Below, in pieces: positions 43,524 through 53,063 of a stretch of 64,000 nt of DNA (position 1 is its first letter; every line of letters starts with the position of its first letter). The notes beneath the pieces were generated by a model that was given only the letters and a program-made list of their open reading frames with translations, was not told the origin of the DNA and ran no database searches. The stretch is from Microbulbifer donghaiensis (GTDB taxonomy: Bacteria > Pseudomonadota > Gammaproteobacteria > Pseudomonadales > Cellvibrionaceae). Position numbers and translations under genes: made by a program. Location: assembly GCF_900129095.1 (NCBI RefSeq), contig NZ_FQVA01000002.1, positions 248,001 through 312,000 on the forward strand, written 5' to 3'.

Positions 43524-45032
43524 ATGACCGATCTCCACCAAATTGAGCCCCGGCGATCTGCCCGTCGCCCACTGCGGCAGCGCCTCAGCGGTGGCCTGGC
43601 GGCGCTGGGCATGGGATTCCTGCTCGGCGCCAGCCCCATCGCCGCAATCGCCGATGACAACCAGATCCAACTGCCCGAACTCGGCGACAGCAGCAGCGGC
43701 GTCGTGTCCCGCGCGCGGGAAAAAGAGCTCGGCCAGATGTGGCTGCGCATGTTCCGCAGCCAGGTACCTACGTCCAACGACGCCCTGCTGCAGCAGTACG
43801 TGGAAAACACGGTTAAGGGTCTGTCGGAATTCAGCCCGCTGGAAGACAAGAACATCGATGTGGTGGTGGTCAAGAACGACACCATGAACGCCTTCGCGGT
43901 GCCCGGTGGCATTATGGGCGTCCACACCGGCCTGTTTCTGTTCGCGGAGAACGAGGACCAGTTCGCCTCGGTCATCGCCCACGAACTGGGGCACCTGAGC
44001 CAGCGACACTACGCGCGATCGCTGGAGGCGCAGCGCAACAACACCATCCCCACCCTCGCCGGCATGCTCGGCGCCCTGGTGCTGGCCGCCACTGCCGGCG
44101 GCGATGCCGGCCTTGCCGCCATGACAGCCACCCAGGCGGCGGCCCTGGACAGCCAGCTGCGCTTCAGCCGCCAGAACGAGCAGGAAGCCGACCGCGTCGG
44201 CATCGAGACCCTGGCCAAGTCCGGTCGCGACCCGGAGGCCGCCGGAGAGATGTTCGAGCAGATGCTGAAGGCCACCCGCTACTATCGCCGGCCGCCGGAA
44301 TTCCTACTGACCCACCCGGTTACCGAAAAGCGGATCGCCGACGCCAAACTGCGCGCCAGCCGCATGCCCGCCGCTCAAGAGAATGACAGCCGCGACTACC
44401 ACCTGATGCGCGCACGCATCCGTGTGGCTGTGGAGCCGACGCCACAACAGGCGGTCAAACGCTTCCAAGCCGAACTGAACGGTATCAACGACAGCGAGGA
44501 TGCGGCCCGCTACGGGCTGGTACTGGCGCAGACCGCCGCCGGCAAACCGGACTCGGCGCTGGAGACGCTGCAACCGCTGCTCGACCGCGAGCCCAACAAG
44601 GCCGCATTCGTGCTGGCGCGAGCCGATATCGATCTGACCCGACACGACTACACCAATGCCACCAAGCGACTGCAGCGCGCCCTGGACAGAAACCCCGGCG
44701 ACCACGCCCTGACCATGGGCCTGGCCAATGCCCACTTCAAGGCGGGCAACTACCTGGCGGCGGAACGCATCCTGGCCAAACACAGCCGGCTGCGCAAGAA
44801 AGACCCCGCCGTCTGGTACCTGCTGGCAGAGACCCACGGCCTGGCCGGCGATATCATCGGCGTCCACGAGGCCCGCGCCGAGTACTACATTCTCAACGGG
44901 GTGTTCGACAAGGCCCTGCAGCACCTGCGCCATGGCATCCGCATGGCCAAGAGTGATTACCAGACGCACGCGATTCTGGAACAGCGTATGAAAGACGTGA
45001 TCAAGATGCAGGAAAAAGCGAAAGAGCTGTAA
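43524..45032 (+). CDS. bepA: BepA-like periplasmic M48 metalloprotease with TPR domain
   Basis: A 502-residue envelope quality-control protease and chaperone for outer-membrane protein and LptD assembly. A long N-terminal signal sequence (to about residue 48, ending AIA-D) precedes the M48 domain with H153-E-L-G-H157 and third ligand Glu in the RQNEQEADRVG segment. TPR helices occupy about 300-500 (EDAARYGLVLAQTAAGKPDSALETL and later pairs). Length and layout match E. coli BepA (YfgC). It shares a bidirectional terminator with the convergent nadA. Confidence 0.92.
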   Translation: MTDLHQIEPRRSARRPLRQRLSGGLAALGMGFLLGASPIAAIADDNQIQLPELGDSSSGVVSRAREKELGQMWLRMFRSQVPTSNDALLQQYVENTVKGLSEFSPLEDKNIDVVVVKNDTMNAFAVPGGIMGVHTGLFLFAENEDQFASVIAHELGHLSQRHYARSLEAQRNNTIPTLAGMLGALVLAATAGGDAGLAAMTATQAAALDSQLRFSRQNEQEADRVGIETLAKSGRDPEAAGEMFEQMLKATRYYRRPPEFLLTHPVTEKRIADAKLRASRMPAAQENDSRDYHLMRARIRVAVEPTPQQAVKRFQAELNGINDSEDAARYGLVLAQTAAGKPDSALETLQPLLDREPNKAAFVLARADIDLTRHDYTNATKRLQRALDRNPGDHALTMGLANAHFKAGNYLAAERILAKHSRLRKKDPAVWYLLAETHGLAGDIIGVHEARAEYYILNGVFDKALQHLRHGIRMAKSDYQTHAILEQRMKDVIKMQEKAKEL

Positions 45033-45060
45033 AGAAATTTCCGGAAACAAAAAGAGCAAC

Positions 45061-45089
45061 AAAAAGAGCGGCCATTGGCCGCTCTTTTT
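45061..45089. terminator. Bidirectional intrinsic terminator between bepA and nadA
   Basis: GAGCGGCC and GGCCGCTC pair around an ATT loop, with AAAAA before and TTTTT after, so it works for both convergent genes. It starts 29 bases after the bepA stop and ends 18 bases before the nadA stop. Confidence 0.9.
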
Positions 45090-45106
45090 GTTTGGTATTG
45101 GGCCGA

Positions 45107-46165
45107 TTAATCCAGCGGCTTGCGGAAGTCGAGCATCCGCTGCAGTGGCATCATCGCGCGCCGCCCCAGTTCCGGATCGACCAAAATCTCATTGTCGCCG
45201 CGCTCCAGCACGCCGCACAGATTCTCCAGTGAGTTCATTGCCATCCAGGGGCAGTTGGCACAGCTGCGGCAGGTCGCACCGGCACCCGCTGTCGGAGCGA
45301 TGATCAGCTCTTTGTCCGGACACTGCTGCTGCATCTTGTAGAAGATGCCCTGATCGGTAGCGACGATAAAGCGCTTTTCCGGTCGCGTCTTGGCCGCGTT
45401 GATAATCTGCGATGTGGACCCCACCACGTCCGCCAACTCCACGACGGCAGCGGGCGACTCCGGATGCACCAGCACGACCGCGTCCGGGTACAGCGCCTTC
45501 AGGTCCTCGACACCCTTGGCCTTGAACTCCTCGTGCACTATGCATGAGCCATTCCACAGCAATACATCCGCACCCGTTTCGCGCTGCACATAGCTGCCCA
45601 GATGCTTGTCCGGCGCCCACAGGATTTTCTCCCCATTGGCATCCAGATGATCGACCACGTCCAGAGCGATACTCGAAGTCACCACCCAGTCGGCGCGCGC
45701 CTTAACGGCGGCGGAGGTGTTCGCGTAAACCACCACCGTGCGATCCGGGTGCTGGTCGCAGAAAGTGGCGAACTCTTCCGGCGGACAGCCGAGATCCAGG
45801 GAACAGGTGGCCTCCAGCGTGGGCATCAGCACGCGCTTGTTCGGAGTCAGGATCTTGGCGGTCTCGCCCATAAACTTTACACCGGCAACGACCAGCGTAT
45901 CCGCCTGGTGCTCGGCGCCGAAGCGGGCCATCTCCAATGAGTCGGAGACACAGCCACCGGTCTCTTCCGCGAGCGCCTGTATCAGCGGATCCGTGTAGTA
46001 ATGAGCCACCAGCACCGCATTCTGCTCTTTCAGCAGGCGTTTGATCCGCTCGCGCCACAGCTCCAGCTCCTCTTCGCTGTACTGGTGCACCGCCGGCTCT
46101 GCCAGGTGCGCCTGCACCAGCGAACGGGAATCTACAGTCTCTGCGGAAACTAACTTCTGACTCAT
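45107..46165 (-). CDS. nadA: Quinolinate synthase
   Basis: A 352-residue [4Fe-4S] enzyme that condenses iminoaspartate and dihydroxyacetone phosphate in NAD synthesis. Cluster cysteine candidates are C121 ([10 protein letters not shown]), one in the central [15 protein letters not shown] segment and one in the C-terminal [16 protein letters not shown] block, the family hallmark. Length equals the E. coli NadA (347). No nadB or nadC is adjacent. It converges with bepA. Confidence 0.95.
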   Translation of the reverse strand: MSQKLVSAETVDSRSLVQAHLAEPAVHQYSEEELELWRERIKRLLKEQNAVLVAHYYTDPLIQALAEETGGCVSDSLEMARFGAEHQADTLVVAGVKFMGETAKILTPNKRVLMPTLEATCSLDLGCPPEEFATFCDQHPDRTVVVYANTSAAVKARADWVVTSSIALDVVDHLDANGEKILWAPDKHLGSYVQRETGADVLLWNGSCIVHEEFKAKGVEDLKALYPDAVVLVHPESPAAVVELADVVGSTSQIINAAKTRPEKRFIVATDQGIFYKMQQQCPDKELIIAPTAGAGATCRSCANCPWMAMNSLENLCGVLERGDNEILVDPELGRRAMMPLQRMLDFRKPLD

Positions 46166-46324
46166 GGCTAACTACCACTAGCGGAAAAGCGCGCATTATA
46201 GCGCATCGGCGTCACCTGCATCGCAATGGCATTCTAGTGCGAACAGAACCGCAATCCGCCTCTCCACCGCTGTGGGCGATGACAGAACGCGGTTGTCCGG
46301 GCAACCCGCGCACAGCGCAAAATT

Positions 46325-46353
46325 AAAAAAAAAGGGCTGCATCTGGCAGCCCT
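46325..46353 (-). terminator. Intrinsic terminator after the downstream tRNA-Lys
   Basis: GGGCTGC (46334-46340) and GCAGCCC (46346-46352) form the stem; on the minus strand it is followed by nine U from 46333 down to 46325. It begins 9 bases beyond the tRNA 3' end. Confidence 0.9.
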
Positions 46354-46361
46354 ATAGAAGA

Positions 46362-46437
46362 TGGTGGGTCGTGCTGGACTCGAACCAGCGACCAATTGGT
46401 TAAAAGCCAACTGCTCTACCAACTGAGCTAACGACCC
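46362..46437 (-). tRNA. tRNA-Lys (UUU), copy 2 in the direction of transcription
   Basis: A 76-base gene with encoded CCA. The reverse complement starts GGGTCGTTAGCTCAGTTGG and ends GACCCACCA; the acceptor stem is fully paired, the D and T arms are standard (GGTTCGAGTCC), and the anticodon loop CTTTTAA has anticodon TTT. It is identical to the other copy 115 bases upstream. Confidence 0.98.
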
Positions 46438-46517
46438 GAAAGAGACGCGCATCTTACCGATCCGCAGAGAAAACTCAAGTCACTTCCGGTTTCCGCCAGC
46501 GGCGGGAGTGAACAATA

Positions 46518-46543
46518 AAAAAGGCCGCCTCTGGGCGGCCCTT
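46518..46543 (-). terminator. Intrinsic terminator between the two tRNA-Lys genes
   Basis: GGCCGCC (46523-46529) and GGCGGCC (46534-46540) pair around TCTG; on the minus strand a U-run (46522-46517) follows. It ends transcription of the first tRNA copy, implying the second has its own promoter or readthrough. Confidence 0.88.
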
Positions 46544-46551
46544 TCGAAATA

Positions 46552-46627
46552 TGGTGGGTCGTGCTGGACTCGAACCAGCGACCAATTGGTTAAAAGCCAA
46601 CTGCTCTACCAACTGAGCTAACGACCC
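46552..46627 (-). tRNA. tRNA-Lys (UUU), copy 1 in the direction of transcription
   Basis: A 76-base gene with anticodon TTT and encoded CCA, identical base for base to the copy at 46362-46437. It follows the queC gene on the same strand after about 205 bases containing a REP-like inverted repeat, and has its own downstream terminator. Confidence 0.98.
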
Positions 46628-46756
46628 TTAGATGCCTCGACGTGAGGAGCTGCGTATCTTACGGATCTATTTCAAAAAGACAATAGCTACCCGTTAAAAA
46701 ATCTAAAGAATTTAAGGGGTTAGCCCTGAACCGCACTGGGTTGAGGCCAGTCGCCA

Positions 46757-46831
46757 TGTGGGAGCCTGCCCTGCAGGCGATGCAGATACTGCCCCTCTCC
46801 GGACCGTTCGCCTGCAAGGCAGGCTCCCACA
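46757..46831. repeat. REP-like 24-bp inverted repeat after queC
   Basis: Arms 46757-46780 and 46808-46831 are reverse complements with one mismatch, separated by 27 bases. The arm begins TGTGGGAGCCTGCC and contains an internal CTGCAGG dyad, like REP elements of pseudomonads. It begins directly next to the queC stop codon (46833). Confidence 0.8.
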
Positions 46832-46832
46832 A

Positions 46833-47510
46833 TCAGCCGACATAGACCGTGGGGTCCGGCAGGCCGGCCTCGATGAATCCCGCCGCGCGCAGCCGACAGC
46901 TGTCACAGCGGCCACAGGCGGCGCCATTCGGCAGTGCCTGGTAACAGGATACAGTTAAACTGTAGTCCACTCCCAGTTCGGTACCACGGCGTACAATTTC
47001 TGCCTTGCTCATATGCATCAGCGGCGTGCGAACACTGAGTTTGTGCCCCTCCACACCCGCCCGGGTGGCCAGATTTGCCATTTTCTCAAAGGCCGCTATG
47101 TACTCCGGGCGGCAGTCCGGGTAGCCGGAGTAATCCACCGCGTTGACGCCGACGAAGATGTCCTGGGCCCCCAGCACTTCGGCCCAACCCAACGCGATGG
47201 ACAGGAACACCGTGTTGCGCGCGGGCACATAGGTGACCGGGATGCCACTGGTCTCCTCCTCCGGCACCTCAATACTGTCGTCGGTCAGGGCAGAGCCGCC
47301 AATGGCACGCAGGTCCAGCTTGACCACCTTGTGCTCCCGCGCGTCCAGGTCCGCGGCCACCCGCTGGGCCGCCATCAGCTCGGCGCTGTGACGCTGGCCG
47401 TAGTCGAAGCCGAGGGCGAAGCATTCGTAGCCGTCCGCCCGGGCCATCGCCAGCACCGTGGCGGAATCCAGGCCACCGGATAGCAGAACCACTGCCTTTT
47501 TAGCCGTCAT
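46833..47510 (-). CDS. queC: 7-cyano-7-deazaguanine synthase
   Basis: A 225-residue ATP-dependent enzyme converting CDG to preQ0 in queuosine synthesis. The PP-loop SGGLDS is at 11-16, and the zinc site uses C189, C199, C202 and C205 ([17 protein letters not shown]). The start is ATG 47510 with AGAGGAAG upstream; an in-frame ATG six codons earlier (MIKEED) lacks a site. It is downstream of queE by 70 bases in the same orientation. Confidence 0.95.
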   Translation of the reverse strand: MTAKKAVVLLSGGLDSATVLAMARADGYECFALGFDYGQRHSAELMAAQRVAADLDAREHKVVKLDLRAIGGSALTDDSIEVPEEETSGIPVTYVPARNTVFLSIALGWAEVLGAQDIFVGVNAVDYSGYPDCRPEYIAAFEKMANLATRAGVEGHKLSVRTPLMHMSKAEIVRRGTELGVDYSLTVSCYQALPNGAACGRCDSCRLRAAGFIEAGLPDPTVYVG

Positions 47511-47580
47511 ATCTTCCTCTTTGATCATTGCGCAACGACAGCCGCTGGCCGGGTCGAAGCGCCCGGCGAACTCCCGGCAG

Positions 47581-48261
47581 TTACACGCCGGGAATATCTC
47601 CCCACAGCAGTTTATGCAGCTGCATCTGCATGCGGACCGGCAGGCCGTCGTCGAGGATCCACTCCGCCAGCTGCCGCGGCTGCAGCTGTTCGTAGCTGGG
47701 GGAAAAGAGCACCTCACCCACCTTCTCCGACAGGCGGTACTGATCCAGCGTGAATCTGGCCCAGTCGTAGTCGCCGCGGTCACAGATCACGAACTTGATC
47801 TGGTCGCGCGCGGTCAGCGCGGCGATGTTCTCCATGCGATTGCGGTGCTGCTCGCCGGACGCCGGCGTCTTCAGGTCAACCACCCGCGAGACACGGGAAT
47901 CCACATCCTCGATCGGCATGGCGCCACTGGTCTCCAAGGACACCGAATAGCCGGCGTCGCACAGGGCTTTTAACAGCGGCAGGCAATTCGGCTGTGCCAG
48001 GGGCTCGCCGCCGGTCACGCAGACATAGCGCGCCGGATAGCTCTGCACTTTCTGCAAAATCTGCTCCAGCGTCATGCGCTCGCCACCGTAAAACGCGTAC
48101 TCGGAATCGCAGTAGGTGCAGCGCAGCGGACAGCCGGTCAGGCGCACGAATACCGTGGGCAACCCGGAATCCCGCGCCTCCCCCTGCAGGGAGTAGAAGA
48201 TTTCGCTGATGCGGAGTGACTCCCCGCGCAAACGGTTTGACTCAGAGGACAGATCAGTCAT
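47581..48261 (-). CDS. queE: 7-carboxy-7-deazaguanine synthase, radical SAM
   Basis: A 226-residue radical SAM enzyme that contracts CPH4 to CDG, upstream of QueC in queuosine synthesis. Cluster cysteines C44, C48 and C51 (CPLRCTYCD) are spaced C-x3-C-x2-C, and the N-terminal IFYSLQGE segment and the VTGGEPLAQ motif follow the family. The start ATG 48261 is placed after a terminator-like hairpin of the Tol operon; its ribosome site (GGGTGA) is weak. Confidence 0.94.
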   Translation of the reverse strand: MTDLSSESNRLRGESLRISEIFYSLQGEARDSGLPTVFVRLTGCPLRCTYCDSEYAFYGGERMTLEQILQKVQSYPARYVCVTGGEPLAQPNCLPLLKALCDAGYSVSLETSGAMPIEDVDSRVSRVVDLKTPASGEQHRNRMENIAALTARDQIKFVICDRGDYDWARFTLDQYRLSEKVGEVLFSPSYEQLQPRQLAEWILDDGLPVRMQMQLHKLLWGDIPGV

Positions 48262-48271
48262 ATTCACCCGG

Positions 48272-48311
48272 CAAAAAAACAAACGCCCGGGCGGCTTTTG
48301 CCGACCGGGCG
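48272..48311 (-). terminator. Terminator-like hairpin between cpoB and queE
   Basis: CGCCCGG (48284-48290) and CCGGGCG (48304-48310) form a stem with internal pairing of GCGGC and GCCGA bases; on the minus strand it is followed by TTTG then a seven-base T-run (to 48273). It ends the tol-pal unit only about 10 bases before the queE start codon. Confidence 0.75.
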
Positions 48312-48374
48312 CGGGATCATAGAGCTTTTGTGATCAAAAAACCAGCGACGCCAAAGTCGCCAAGGTTCACAGAT

Positions 48375-49247
48375 CTACTGGAAGTTCTGCTCCAGGTACT
48401 TCTTCGCCAGGTTCGAAGCGCGGGCATCGCTCGCGGCGACCTGTTCCAGCAATTCCCGGGCTTTCTGCTGGTCGCCGAGCTGGTGGTACACGGTACCCAG
48501 CTTATAGCGACCGTCCCACACCTTGGTGGAGTTGGGGTAGCTGTCCAGCAGCGCGACAAACCACTGACGGGCCTCTTCCAGGTTCCCCTGCACCAGAGCT
48601 ATCTCACCCAGCCAGTAATTGGCATTGGGGGCGTACTGGCCGTTCGGGAAATCCTGCAGCAGGCGCTTGAATTCAGCGCTGGCGCCATCGTAATCACCGT
48701 TGCGGGCCATGCCGAAACTGTTCTGATAACGATCGCGTTCATCGGCGCTGGCCGCGGCGGGCTTGCCGTTGGTGGGGCGCTGCGCGCCGGCACCGGCACC
48801 GGCGCCCTCGCCATTTTCGGCGCCATTGCCGGAAGGCGGCTGCTGAGCGGGCTCAGTCCCCGACAGGCGGGCGATACGGCGATCCAGATCCATGTAGTCT
48901 TCGGTGCGCTGCTGCTTCAGGCGCTTGACCTCGTGACGCAGCTCTTCCACCGCACCGCGCAGCTCTTGTACTTCCTGCTGCAGCACCTGCATCTGGTAGT
49001 AGGCCTCCGCCTGGGGGTTGGCTTGGGCGGCATTCCGCTGGGCGCGTTGGGTGGACACCGATGCACGCGCTACCTGAGTCTGCGGATAGGCGGGTGCAGA
49101 ATTAGTGGAATCCGGATACGAAGACGCCGACTGCTGCGAGCTGCCACCAGACAGGTCGACAATCGGCGCCTGAGAGAATACGGGCGATGCCGCAGCCATT
49201 ACGGCTGCGGCGATCGCGACTTTTCTAATCGTAAAAGCCATTGGCAT
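48375..49247 (-). CDS. cpoB: Tol-Pal system protein CpoB (YbgF)
   Basis: A 290-residue periplasmic protein coordinating Tol-Pal with PBP1B at division. Signal peptide (about 1-26, ends PVFS-QA), an N-terminal coiled coil (about 65-110, YYQMQVLQQEVQELRGAVEELRHEVKRLKQQ), a Gly/Ala linker and C-terminal TPR repeats (about 165-290, YQNSFGMARNGDYDGASAEF onward). ATG 49247 or the in-frame ATG 49241 could start it. It starts 11 bases after pal as usual in the operon. Confidence 0.92.
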   Translation of the reverse strand: MPMAFTIRKVAIAAAVMAAASPVFSQAPIVDLSGGSSQQSASSYPDSTNSAPAYPQTQVARASVSTQRAQRNAAQANPQAEAYYQMQVLQQEVQELRGAVEELRHEVKRLKQQRTEDYMDLDRRIARLSGTEPAQQPPSGNGAENGEGAGAGAGAQRPTNGKPAAASADERDRYQNSFGMARNGDYDGASAEFKRLLQDFPNGQYAPNANYWLGEIALVQGNLEEARQWFVALLDSYPNSTKVWDGRYKLGTVYHQLGDQQKARELLEQVAASDARASNLAKKYLEQNFQ

Positions 49248-49257
49248 CCATTGACGA

Positions 49258-49731
49258 TTAGTTAATCACAACGCGACGGTTCATTTTGCGCGCGCTTTCG
49301 CTGGAACCAGCTTGAGCCGGACGCTCTTCACCGTAGCTGATTACTTCCAGGTTAGCGGCGTCTACGCCCTGCAGCACCAGGAAGTCACGCACGGCGTTGG
49401 CGCGGCGCTCACCCAGAGCCAGGTTGTATTCGCGGGTGCCCAGTTCGTCAGCGTGACCTTCCAGGCGCACGGTTGCAGAGTTGCCGCGCATACGGTCAGC
49501 GTGCTGGATCAGCAGCTCGCGAGTAGTCGGCTTCAGCAGGGACTGGTCAAAGTCGAAGTAAACGACATTGTCCAGAGGTACTGCGGTTTCCTGGGCCGGG
49601 GTTTCAACAACCGGCTCTTGAACCTGGGTCATTTGCTGCTGCGCGCTGTCATCGGTGTCAGTGCTGGAACAACCAGCCAGTACTACCATTGCGCAAGCCA
49701 GGCCCAGGCCAGTTTTTACTGATTTCAACAT
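49258..49731 (-). CDS. pal: Peptidoglycan-associated lipoprotein Pal
   Basis: A 157-residue outer-membrane lipoprotein: MLKSVKTGLGLACAMVVLAGC has lipobox LAGC with acylated C21. The OmpA-like domain (about 55-157) starts NVVYFDFDQSLLKP and holds the peptidoglycan-binding stretch GHADELGTREYNLALGERRA and the ending NRRVVIN. It links peptidoglycan to the outer membrane and TolB. GGAGTAGCTT lies before the ATG. Confidence 0.97.
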   Translation of the reverse strand: MLKSVKTGLGLACAMVVLAGCSSTDTDDSAQQQMTQVQEPVVETPAQETAVPLDNVVYFDFDQSLLKPTTRELLIQHADRMRGNSATVRLEGHADELGTREYNLALGERRANAVRDFLVLQGVDAANLEVISYGEERPAQAGSSESARKMNRRVVIN

Positions 49732-49828
49732 AAGCTACTCCGCTTTTAGTGTTATCGAAAAATCGTGCAAGACTTTCATTTGGTCTTGGTTACAAGCCCG
49801 CCACAGGCAATGTGACGAGCACCCCGTT

Positions 49829-51124
49829 TCAATCAAAGTAAGGCGACCATGCCGGTTCGCGGACATCACCCCGCTGAGACGGCAAGTTGTACTTCACCCC
49901 GGCATCTAGCGATACCGCCGCTAGAATGCCCTTGTCCCCCCGCTTGGTAGCGTACATCAGCATGGCGCCGTTGGGCGCAATACTGGGGGATTCATCCAGA
50001 GTCGTCTCCGTGAGGACACGCATCCGGCCGGTATTGATATCCATCGTTGCAATCGTGAACACCCCCCTGCTGCGATGCACCACTACCAGCGTCTTCCCAT
50101 CGGGTGACACACGCGGCCTTGCGTTGTAGTCGCCATCGAAGGTTAAGCGGTCTACTTGACCAGTGGCAAGGGTCAATTGGTAAATTTGTGGTTTACCTCC
50201 CCTATCAGAGGTGAAAACCAGTGATTTACCGTCCGGCATCCAGTTCGGTTCGGTGTCAATGGAGAAGTGGCGGGTCATCCGGGTGAATTTCCCGGTGTTC
50301 AGATCCAGCACATATATCTCCGGATTGCCGTCCTTGGAGAGCACCATCGCCAGTTTGGTTCCATCCGGCGACCAGGTAGGCGAGCTGTTGATCCCCTTAA
50401 AGTTGGTCAACTGCTGGCGCGAACCGGTGCTCAGGTTCTCGCGGAAGATCGCCGGGCGTCCGGTTTCAAAGGACACATAGGCGACTTCCTGCCCATTCGG
50501 CGACCACATGGGGGACATCACCGGCGCGCTGAAGCGGCGGATTTCCCGCGCCCGCGCCCCGTCGATATCGGCCCGCATCAGCGCATAGCTGGGGCGACCG
50601 CCGCGTTGTTCCTCCAGTACGTAGATCATTTCCGTGGAGAAGGCACCGCGAATACCGGTGATCGCCTCGAAGATCTCGTCAGCGGCGCGATGGGCAATAT
50701 CACGCAGCTGGCGGCTGCCGCCGCTGACCTGCTTGGTGAACATTTTCTGTTGGCCGAAGATGTTCACCAGGTCAAAGGTCAGCAGGTAGCCTGCCGCCTG
50801 GGGCTCTATACGACCGGTAACAACGTATTCAGTTCCCAGAATTCGCCAATCGCGGAAAACAACTTCTTCCGGGTTCTTGGGAAACGACAGCATATCCGCC
50901 TGCGGCACCGGGGCGAACAGGCCACTGCGGCGCAAATCGGCGGAAATGATGCCGGATACATCCTCCGACAGCACGCCGCTGCCGGACCAGTTGAACGGCG
51001 ACACGGCGATTGGCGTGGGATCGTCGATGCCGCTGGTGATATCCACCACCAGCTGGGCGCGGGCGCCCACGCTCAGCGATACGGCCACGAATACAGCAAC
51101 TGTTTTCAGTAGGTTCTTCATCAT
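49829..51124 (-). CDS. tolB: Periplasmic Tol protein TolB
   Basis: A 431-residue periplasmic protein with signal peptide (1-23, ends ARAQ), an N-terminal alpha/beta domain (about 25-165) and a six-bladed beta-propeller made of WSPDG-type repeats ([55 protein letters not shown]). It links TolA to Pal. The start overlaps the tolA stop by 4 bases (ATGA); MMK gives two adjacent ATG choices. Confidence 0.96.
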   Translation of the reverse strand: MMKNLLKTVAVFVAVSLSVGARAQLVVDITSGIDDPTPIAVSPFNWSGSGVLSEDVSGIISADLRRSGLFAPVPQADMLSFPKNPEEVVFRDWRILGTEYVVTGRIEPQAAGYLLTFDLVNIFGQQKMFTKQVSGGSRQLRDIAHRAADEIFEAITGIRGAFSTEMIYVLEEQRGGRPSYALMRADIDGARAREIRRFSAPVMSPMWSPNGQEVAYVSFETGRPAIFRENLSTGSRQQLTNFKGINSSPTWSPDGTKLAMVLSKDGNPEIYVLDLNTGKFTRMTRHFSIDTEPNWMPDGKSLVFTSDRGGKPQIYQLTLATGQVDRLTFDGDYNARPRVSPDGKTLVVVHRSRGVFTIATMDINTGRMRVLTETTLDESPSIAPNGAMLMYATKRGDKGILAAVSLDAGVKYNLPSQRGDVREPAWSPYFD

Positions 51125-51906
51125 TGGCGTAGATCTTCTACTCGAAAGTTCAATAGGGTCGTGCGGACTTCGCGTTCGAACACCGTCGGTTCCTCACGGG
51201 CCAGCTCCGCCACCTCGGGAAACACCTCGACCTTGCGAATGGCCTGCAATACCGAGCGGTCCAGGGCTGCATTGCCACTGCCCTCGATAATGTTGGTCGC
51301 CACCACCCGGCCGGTGGGTACAAAGTTGATTTGCACCACGGTGATCATGCCGTTACGCGCGCTGGGCGGTCGGCTCCACACGGATTCAATGCGCTGCTGG
51401 ATTGCCTGGGCCACAGACATCACCGCCTGGACATCCTCCCGCGCATCCTGCAGCTCCTCCTCATCCTCGAGAGCTTCCTCAAAGGCGCTCTGGCGCTCGC
51501 GCTCCATCTGTTCCTTGCGTTCCTGCTCTTTGCGCTCCTTCTCGCGGCGGGCCTTCTCTTCGGCCGCCTTTTTCTTGCGTGCCGCCTCGGCCTTTTTCTT
51601 CGCCTCGGCTTCCGCTTTCTTCTTCTGTTCCAGTGCGGCGCGGCGCTTCTTCTCGGCCTCAGCCTGACGCTGGCGCTCGATTTCACGCTGCTGGCGCTGC
51701 TGGATCTTGTCGACCTTGGGCGGCGTCTTCTTCTTGGTCACCGTCGCGTCCACGGTGACCAGCTTGGCCTGCACAAACTTCGGCATCGGTTTGCGCTCCG
51801 GCTTGCTGGTCGCCTCCCAGCCGTATGTCAGCACGGCAATCAGCGCCCCGTGCAATACGAGACTGACAATGACCGCCAGTGCGTAAGAGCCTCCTTGGTA
51901 TCTCAT
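51121..51906 (-). CDS. tolA: Tol protein TolA
   Basis: A 261-residue inner-membrane protein spanning the periplasm. One N-terminal helix (about 10-30), a long Lys/Glu/Ala-rich helical domain II (about 58-140, with [20 protein letters not shown]) and a C-terminal domain III (about 165-261) with [34 protein letters not shown]. It transmits proton-motive energy to Pal. It overlaps tolB and follows tolR by 15 bases. Confidence 0.95.
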   Translation of the reverse strand: MRYQGGSYALAVIVSLVLHGALIAVLTYGWEATSKPERKPMPKFVQAKLVTVDATVTKKKTPPKVDKIQQRQQREIERQRQAEAEKKRRAALEQKKKAEAEAKKKAEAARKKKAAEEKARREKERKEQERKEQMERERQSAFEEALEDEEELQDAREDVQAVMSVAQAIQQRIESVWSRPPSARNGMITVVQINFVPTGRVVATNIIEGSGNAALDRSVLQAIRKVEVFPEVAELAREEPTVFEREVRTTLLNFRVEDLRQ

Positions 51907-51921
51907 ATAAGTACCAGCGCC

Positions 51922-52353
51922 CTACTCCTGTGGCGGTTCGGTGACCAGGCCGACACTGGGCGCCCCGGCCTGCTGCAGGTGGGTCATGGCGCTGACGATC
52001 AGCCCGTACTTGGCATCGGTATCGCCCCACACCAGCACCGGCGTCTTGGGCTTTTGACGCAAAACCTTGCCAACAGTTTCCTTGATCTCGGCCAGCGGCT
52101 TGGCCTGCTTCTCTTCCTCGCCCAGATTCAGGTAATAGGTACCGTCCGCGCGCACGGACACGATCAGCGGCTCGTCGTCGGTGTCCTCGATTGGCGCCGA
52201 AGGTGCATCCGGCAGATCAACCTTGACCCCCTGCATCAGCAGTGGTGCCGTGACCATAAAGACGATCAGCAGTACCAGCATCACGTCGATGTAGGGCACC
52301 ACGTTGATCTCGGATACCAGCTTCTTCTTGGTTCCCTTGCGAAACACACTCAT
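51922..52353 (-). CDS. tolR: Tol protein TolR
   Basis: A 143-residue ExbD-family stator subunit. Its single helix (about 18-40) in VPYIDVMLVLLIVFMVTAP carries the ion-translocation Asp (D23), and the rest is the periplasmic dimer domain. It works with TolQ to use the proton-motive force for TolA. It starts about 17 bases after tolQ. Confidence 0.95.
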   Translation of the reverse strand: MSVFRKGTKKKLVSEINVVPYIDVMLVLLIVFMVTAPLLMQGVKVDLPDAPSAPIEDTDDEPLIVSVRADGTYYLNLGEEEKQAKPLAEIKETVGKVLRQKPKTPVLVWGDTDAKYGLIVSAMTHLQQAGAPSVGLVTEPPQE

Positions 52354-52370
52354 AGGGTTCGCCTATCTAC

Positions 52371-53060
52371 TCAGCTGGAGTGCACTTTGCGGTGCAGGAT
52401 GGAGGAGAACTCCTCGGCAAAAGTCTCATAGCTGGACAACAGCCACTCAGCCTTGGCCGAATAGCGGTTGTAAGCCATTACGGCCGGAATCGCCGCGAAC
52501 AGCCCCATCGCCGTTGCCACCAGGGCCTCACTGATACCGGGCGCCACGGTGGCGATGGTGGCCTGGTGCATGGTGGCGAGGCCACGGAAAGAATTCATGA
52601 TGCCCCAGACGGTGCCGAACAGGCCGATATAGGGGCTGACTGATCCGACGGTGGCGAGGAACGGCAGGTTCATTTCCACCTTTTCCTGCTCGCGGGACAT
52701 GGCCACGCGCATCGCGCGCTCGGTGCCCTCCATGACGGCCTCCGGGCCGCTGCGGCCCTGCTGGCGCAGGCGGGTGAACTCGGTGAAGCCGGAGCGGAAC
52801 AGCGACTCGACACCGTCGGTCTTGCCGCGCTCGGCGCGGGCATTGCCCTCGCGGAACAACTGGTTCAGGTCGGCACCAGACCAGAAGCGGCGCTCGAAGT
52901 TGTTCATCGCGCGCTTGGCGCGAGTCAGGTAGAGGCCGCGCTGAATGATCATGACCCAGGAGATCACCGAGGCCAGCAGCAGGAGCAACATGACCAACTG
53001 CACCAGCAGACTCGCGTTCTGTATCAGCCCCCACAGGGAGAGTTGTTCACCGGTTTCCAT
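52371..53060 (-). CDS. tolQ: Tol protein TolQ
   Basis: A 229-residue ExbB/MotA-family inner-membrane protein with three helices (about 15-38, 133-155 and 165-192). The conserved SVSPYIGLFGTVWGIMNSFRG block and following ISEALVATAMGLFAAIPAVMAYN helix form the proton channel with TolR. It starts 3 bases after the ybgC stop, as in most Tol-Pal operons. Confidence 0.96.
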   Translation of the reverse strand: METGEQLSLWGLIQNASLLVQLVMLLLLLASVISWVMIIQRGLYLTRAKRAMNNFERRFWSGADLNQLFREGNARAERGKTDGVESLFRSGFTEFTRLRQQGRSGPEAVMEGTERAMRVAMSREQEKVEMNLPFLATVGSVSPYIGLFGTVWGIMNSFRGLATMHQATIATVAPGISEALVATAMGLFAAIPAVMAYNRYSAKAEWLLSSYETFAEEFSSILHRKVHSS

Positions 53061-53063
53061 CTT

